The translations under genes were made by a program, and so were the position numbers. Shown here piece by piece: positions 59,530 through 64,000 of a DNA stretch of 64,000 nt. Each line of letters begins with the position of its first letter. The first letter of the stretch is position 1. Source of the DNA: Cricetomys ansorgei (taxonomy: Eukaryota; Chordata; Mammalia; Rodentia; Nesomyidae); contig JAMJFZ010000877.1 of NCBI GenBank assembly GCA_026225945.1, positions 60,001 through 124,000 on the forward strand. Direction: 5' to 3'. A model generated the notes under the pieces. The model saw nothing but the letters and a program-made list of their open reading frames with translations. It had not been told where the DNA came from and made no database searches.

Positions 59530-60170
59530 TGTATTAGTCAAAGTTCTACAGAAAAGAACAGGATGCATATCCTTTCACTTCATGATATGTACATGCTTCT
59601 GTACACATATATACATATGAATATATATACATAGAGGGAGAACATATGTATGAGAGGGACTTATTGGGAACACTAGCTCATGCAAATGTAGAGACTGAGG
59701 AGACCTATGACATGTCATTTGTAAGCTGAAGAAGACTCTGGAATATTGGGAGTTTGGCTTTGTCTTAGACCAAAAGCCTCAAATCCAGGAAAACTGATAT
59801 TGTAACTCAACCTGGGGCAAAAGATCTATGAGCTTAGGGGCATGGGTGGTTGTTGATATAAAATATAGAGTCCCAAGAGTAGAGAACCTCCTGTTATTAT
59901 CTCCAAGAATGTGAGAAGGAGCGCATCCCAGCTCCATAAAAGTGAAAAACCAAAAATCCCTTTTATCTTTTTTTTTTTCTACCTGAGCCCCTCGTTGATT
60001 GGTTGGTGTCTACCCATATTCAGAATGAATCTCCATAACTTGGTCCGCCTGTTCACACCCCAGCCTTTTCTATAAATCTTCTCACAGATATATCCAAAAA
60101 TAATGATTTACCAGCACTTTAGCTATTGCTTTTAACAATCAATATTTAACGTTAACTAGCACCAGACACC
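59530..60170 (-). repeat. Ancient mammalian-wide DNA repeat
   Basis: GTATTAGTCAAAGTTCTACA, GAGGGACTTATTGGGAACAC and TTTGTAAGCTGAAGAAGACT follow the mammalian repeat seen in the other orientation at 31425-31830. Confidence 0.5.
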
Positions 60171-60958
60171 ACACAAAGCTGAACCAAGTGATCCCAATTG
60201 TTTCCACCTCCCCTACAAAGCATTCAATGAATGAACCCAGGCATAATCAGCAACATAAACTGAAATGACCAATGGTATCCAACGATCATAACTGAGACCA
60301 AAACACCATCAAAGTGAGTATAACCCACAAACCACAGCAAACAGTATATATAAATGATTGTAGGATTTGATCATATAAAGGCTTTATTAAAATATAACCC
60401 ACATACCATAAAATCCAATCACGTCAATCACAGTGTATAGTTTGATGGGTTTCAGCACAGCCAGATATATGTAACCACCATTAAGTTTTCATCACAGCAA
60501 AATAGAAGCACTCCCCAGGGGGTAGGTGGGAAAGGCATGTGCCCTGAGCCCCAGTCTCACCAGGCTGTGGAAGCAGAGCAGGGGTAGGGGTAGGGGTGTG
60601 TGTGAATTTGTTCGGAAGAACAGTTTCAAGGGAAGAGGGAAGCAGGATAAGAGAGGGTAATGGTGCTGACGATTACTAAAATGCATTCTATATGTGTATA
60701 AAACTGCCAAAGAATAAAAAAGGAAAACAAAGAGAAGAAAAATGAAAACTTGTACTCATTTGCAATCAGTCTTATAGTCTCTCATATCCCATAGCTCTAA
60801 TCAATCTCTCGCAGGCTTACCTACTGTAGACACTCCATGTAGATAAAATCATATATAATATGCTGTCTTTTTTAAATAGGTAATCAAAGTTGATTTATTT
60901 ATTAAGTGTATTGTTCTTTCTTCTGTAAGAGCAGAAGTTATGCTTTAAATTTTAATTA
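60171..60958. other. Non-coding DNA, nothing recognised
   Basis: The minus frame at 60492-60710 lies in G-rich DNA and has no recognisable motif. Confidence 0.4.
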
Positions 60959-61400
60959 CTGTGCCTAAGAGATCTATAGAACAGGGACATAATTTCCTGG
61001 ACTGCTGGGTGGGGCTGTTCAGGTGAGACACAGAATCATGTAATCTCACTTGCACTCTGGATGTTGGGCGGGAGCTGTCTAGATCCTATTTGGTTGATTC
61101 TACTGCACCCGATGTGATTGGTCACTTGTGGGTGGGAGATAACCTAGAGAGGAAGTATGTCAGGATAGATGCTTGCTGCTGATTGGACCTGGTGGGTAGT
61201 ACGTAGCCTTATGTACAGGTTCTGCCTTTTTAAGCACCTGTGCCATGTGACTTGGCCCCATTCTGTGGGAACTCCAGAGGTGACAGGTTCATTCTGTAGG
61301 TACCTCAGAATGGACCTGTCAGAGTCCATCTTCCTGGCCAGTATTTAATTAATGTAATTATAGCTTGCTACAAATTTGGCTCAGTTGTGGTGGTCTTATT
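60959..61400 (+). mobile_element. Probable solo LTR of an endogenous retrovirus
   Basis: The segment has tandem enhancer-like blocks: GGGCGGGAGCTGTCTAG and GGGTGGGAGATAACCTAG. Each is followed by a GATTGG or GGTTGATT inverted CCAAT-type motif, and a TTTTTAAGCACC TATA-like site then precedes TGTGCCATGTGACTTGGCCC. No retroviral coding sequence adjoins it. The family is not named. Confidence 0.45.
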
Positions 61401-62610
61401 CTTGACCGATGGGATTTACAAATTCTGACATTCAAGTTTACTGTTTCTTTGCATCTCTCATCATGTTGGCTGGAAACTGGAAATCTCAGATACTTTAACA
61501 CCTGGGGATATTGATCCCCCACCTAAGTACTCATTACTATTTCCCCCATTTATTTGTTTCCTGTAAAGGTGGATTAATTTAGTGATTTCCCTCAATGTAA
61601 ATTGGGTAAGACCAGACTCCCTGAGGAGTCACCAGTTTTGATAGGGCTCCTTTTGTCTCTTTTCACTGATTATATCTCCACATTAAAACCCACTAATTAC
61701 TGGCTGACTACTCTCCTTTTTCAGATTGAGGACTGAGCCCAAGGCCTGGTGCGTGCAAAGCAAGTACCCTACCACTGAGTTCTATGTCCACCTTTCTACT
61801 GTGTTTATCAATTTCCTGGGGGAAAGAAAGAGATTTATGTGGGCTGCCTTGAAGTGTGTAAGATTTACTGTGCCCCAGGAGCATTCCCCTCTTCTGTCCC
61901 TGTCCCAGCTTTCCTCCAACAAATCAGCCAATGTAGACTTAAGTCTCTATTTCCAATTTATCTGTTAATCTTTCTCCAATTTACTTTTACTGCAACTTCC
62001 ACTTTTTTTTAGAATAGCCTTAGACTTGAATTTGCATACATTTTGGCAAATGAACATTTGGGGCAAAATTCAGAGTGCTTTGTTTACAGTGTGCTTCTCT
62101 GCCGTGGCAGATTCTCTAAATCTTGGCTCTTGAGCTGGATCTGAGGACAAAGGTGCAGTATTCTCAGAGTGACGGCCTGTCATGGCGGCTGAAACATTCC
62201 TAAAAAGAGGGGATAATGGTTCTTCTTAGCTTGCCTCTCTCAGAGAGGGTCACACATGGATTACAATCTATGTAAGAAATGATCAACTCTCCATGATGTC
62301 ACAGCTGTGGTAGAGATTTTATTCCATGATTGGAGGCTGAGAAGGAGAATCAAACCTCAATCTCTGGGCCACACTTGCTCAGAAGTTATCTCCTAGCAAC
62401 AGGATGAAAACAGTGCTGTTATCTTGAACCTCACCTAGAAATGGCCCTTGGCATAGGAGTTGGAGAGAAATGGATTAATGTGTTCTTTGTTTTAAGTCTC
62501 CAGTAAAGTTTCCATTTTACTAAACTGGGAGGGGAGAAGGCTGGGGTCTCAATTCAGATAATATTCTATTTACTCTCAAGAAGTGTTTATACATTTTCAT
62601 GAACAAAAAT
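61401..62610. other. Non-coding DNA with an ID fragment (about 61720-61790, minus)
   Basis: TGAGGACTGAGCCCAAGGCC and ACCCTACCACTGAGTTCTAT read as an ID element on the minus strand. The rest is anonymous. Confidence 0.4.
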
Positions 62611-62740
62611 TTCTGCCAAGTATGGAAGCTCACACCTTTTATCAAAATAATTTAATAATCTGAGGCAGGAGGATTGCTGTGAGTTAGAGACCAGCCAGAA
62701 GTAAAGAGTTCCCTGTCTCAGAAAAACAACAAAAAAATTC
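62610..62740 (+). mobile_element. Degraded B1-type SINE
   Basis: CTGCCAAGTATGGAAGCTCA, GAGGCAGGAGGATTGCTGTG and CCCTGTCTCAGAAAAACAAC are B1 in order. Confidence 0.65.
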
Positions 62741-63514
62741 TCCATTCGTTGTGACTGTGGAACTATTTCCAGAGATTTAAATGATTGCTTGAAAAACAAT
62801 TTATAACATTTTCTGGCAAATTAGTGGCAGAGCACTTCACAGTAGTGAGCTGAAAGAATCCTATTTTTTTTAAATTTACTAAGGATTTTTTGGTTTATTA
62901 CACAGCACTACTGTGGCAAAAGATAACTTGTACATGCTACTTAATTGGGGAGCCATGGATCCCCAGACTCTCAGTATTTCATGGAAAATCTAGAGTAATT
63001 CTTCCATTGCAAATGAAGCAACCCTAGCATCTTAGCACACTTATAAAACACTTCTATGATAAAGCACTTGGTAGTCTGGAAAATATTCAGTGGTGAGCAA
63101 GACCTGAGACATGCCTTTAATTAAAAGGTGCCATCACTACACTTGAAAAGTCCATTTTATGAAAACTGAACTTGTCAAATAACATCTTCTTCCTCCAGAC
63201 ATTTGGCCAGAAAATATGACAAAAAAAAAAAAAAAAAAAAAAAAAACCCGAAAAACAAAAAACAGTCTCAATGCAAGAGTCAAAAGATAAAGACATTCTG
63301 GGATGTTTTACAAAATTTCCAAGTCACTAGATAGGAAATTAATGACATCTAATCATCAATGAGATGTTCCCATGGAGACAGCTAAAGCACATAGTAGATC
63401 TCTATATAGAATTTCTACTATCTTGACCTGCAAGAACAACTATCCCGAGACCTTAGTGTGGCTATTGAATTCTTCATTACACTATATTCAAGCTGGTTGA
63501 AAAGCCCAAATTGC
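62741..63514. other. Non-coding DNA with a poly(A) run (63221-63246)
   Basis: An uninterrupted run of 26 A residues is present, with no recognisable retro-copy upstream. Nothing else is identified. Confidence 0.5.
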
Positions 63515-63675
63515 AGAGCAATAAGATGGCTCAGTGAGTAAGGATGCTTGCCACCAAGCCTGATGACCTGAGTTCAAGTGCCTCATGGTTGAAGGAGAGA
63601 ACTGACTGCCTCAATTTGTCCCCTGACATGTGCACTAACTGTGGCATGCGCACATACATGCAAACAATTGGGGCA
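63515..63675 (+). mobile_element. B2 SINE, 3' truncated
   Basis: AGCAATAAGATGGCTCAGTG, CCTGATGACCTGAGTTCAAG and CCCCTGACATGTGCACTAAC follow B2. The frame on the minus strand (63531-63746) is repeat-derived. Nothing is recognised from 63676 to the end. Confidence 0.8.
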
Positions 63676-64000
63676 TGATTCCTCTGTAGTTCTTCTACCT
63701 CTTTCTTTAATACGTCCTGGTTTTCTCCATAGGATTCTCTCTTCACAGTGATCTAGTTTCATTCTACAGTTTCTGTTCTAGAGCATACTTCCATTAACAC
63801 GTTACAGTGAATACCCTTCTGCTGCTGATTTCAATGCCTGTAACTGGAGCTCAGACTTCTTTTCTAGAGCCAAAATTGTTTCTCCCACAACTTAGCAGAA
63901 AACTTACTTCGTTCAAACTCTGCAACCTACTGAAGTCACTGTTCAGTTCCTTTAACTGTTCTAATTTTCAGGTTTTGTATTTGTCAAGTAAGAATGCCAT

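Overview
The window is nuclear DNA from a myomorph rodent. It carries B1, B2, B4 and ID SINEs side by side, rodent-type L1 3' ends, rodent hAT-type DNA elements and older MIR SINEs. A cricetid is possible, but the sequence does not settle the species. The DNA is AT-rich and almost entirely repeat-derived. I find no spliced protein gene and no exon I can defend. The listed open frames are short, and most lie in repeats or in low-complexity DNA.

The genic content is one small locus at 42.15-44.85 kb. Two single-exon, testis-type short histone H2A genes lie in tandem there, both on the minus strand. The first (42254-42580) is an intact 108-residue H2A.L-like histone with a CCAAT box, a TATA box, a strong start context and a downstream ATTAAA. 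The second (44356-44708) is H2A.P (formerly HYPM/CXorf27). It shares a CCAAT-proximal block and a 3' end with its neighbour, but a one-base frame break near codon 23 splits it, so it is called a pseudogene in this assembly. In known mammals the short H2A variants are X-linked and expressed in male germ cells, so this is probably X-chromosome DNA.

Layout. 0-13.5 kb: sparse unique DNA with SINEs, L1 tails and CA/TG runs. 13.5-17 kb: rodent hAT elements and an L1 tail inside an older repeat. 17-26 kb: MIR, B1 and B4 SINEs and long AT/GA and CT/CA microsatellites. 26.5-37.3 kb: two copies of a long rodent composite element, a minus-strand L1 cut by a B1, a 5S rRNA pseudogene, an ancient DNA repeat and L1 3' UTRs. 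37.5-40.85 kb: a GC-richer island of minisatellites, including a 66-bp array with LTR-like flanks and an unusual array that reverses orientation in its middle. 42-45.8 kb: the histone pair, with a 55-bp inverted duplication around H2A.P. 46-57.6 kb: a dispersed LTR-like family (one copy with an internal minisatellite) and three L1 fragments. 57.6-64 kb: a B4, an ancient DNA repeat, an LTR-like segment and otherwise anonymous DNA.

The histone genes were read from translation and aligned by eye with remembered family features. Repeat boundaries are approximate, and repeat family names are given only where I am reasonably sure.
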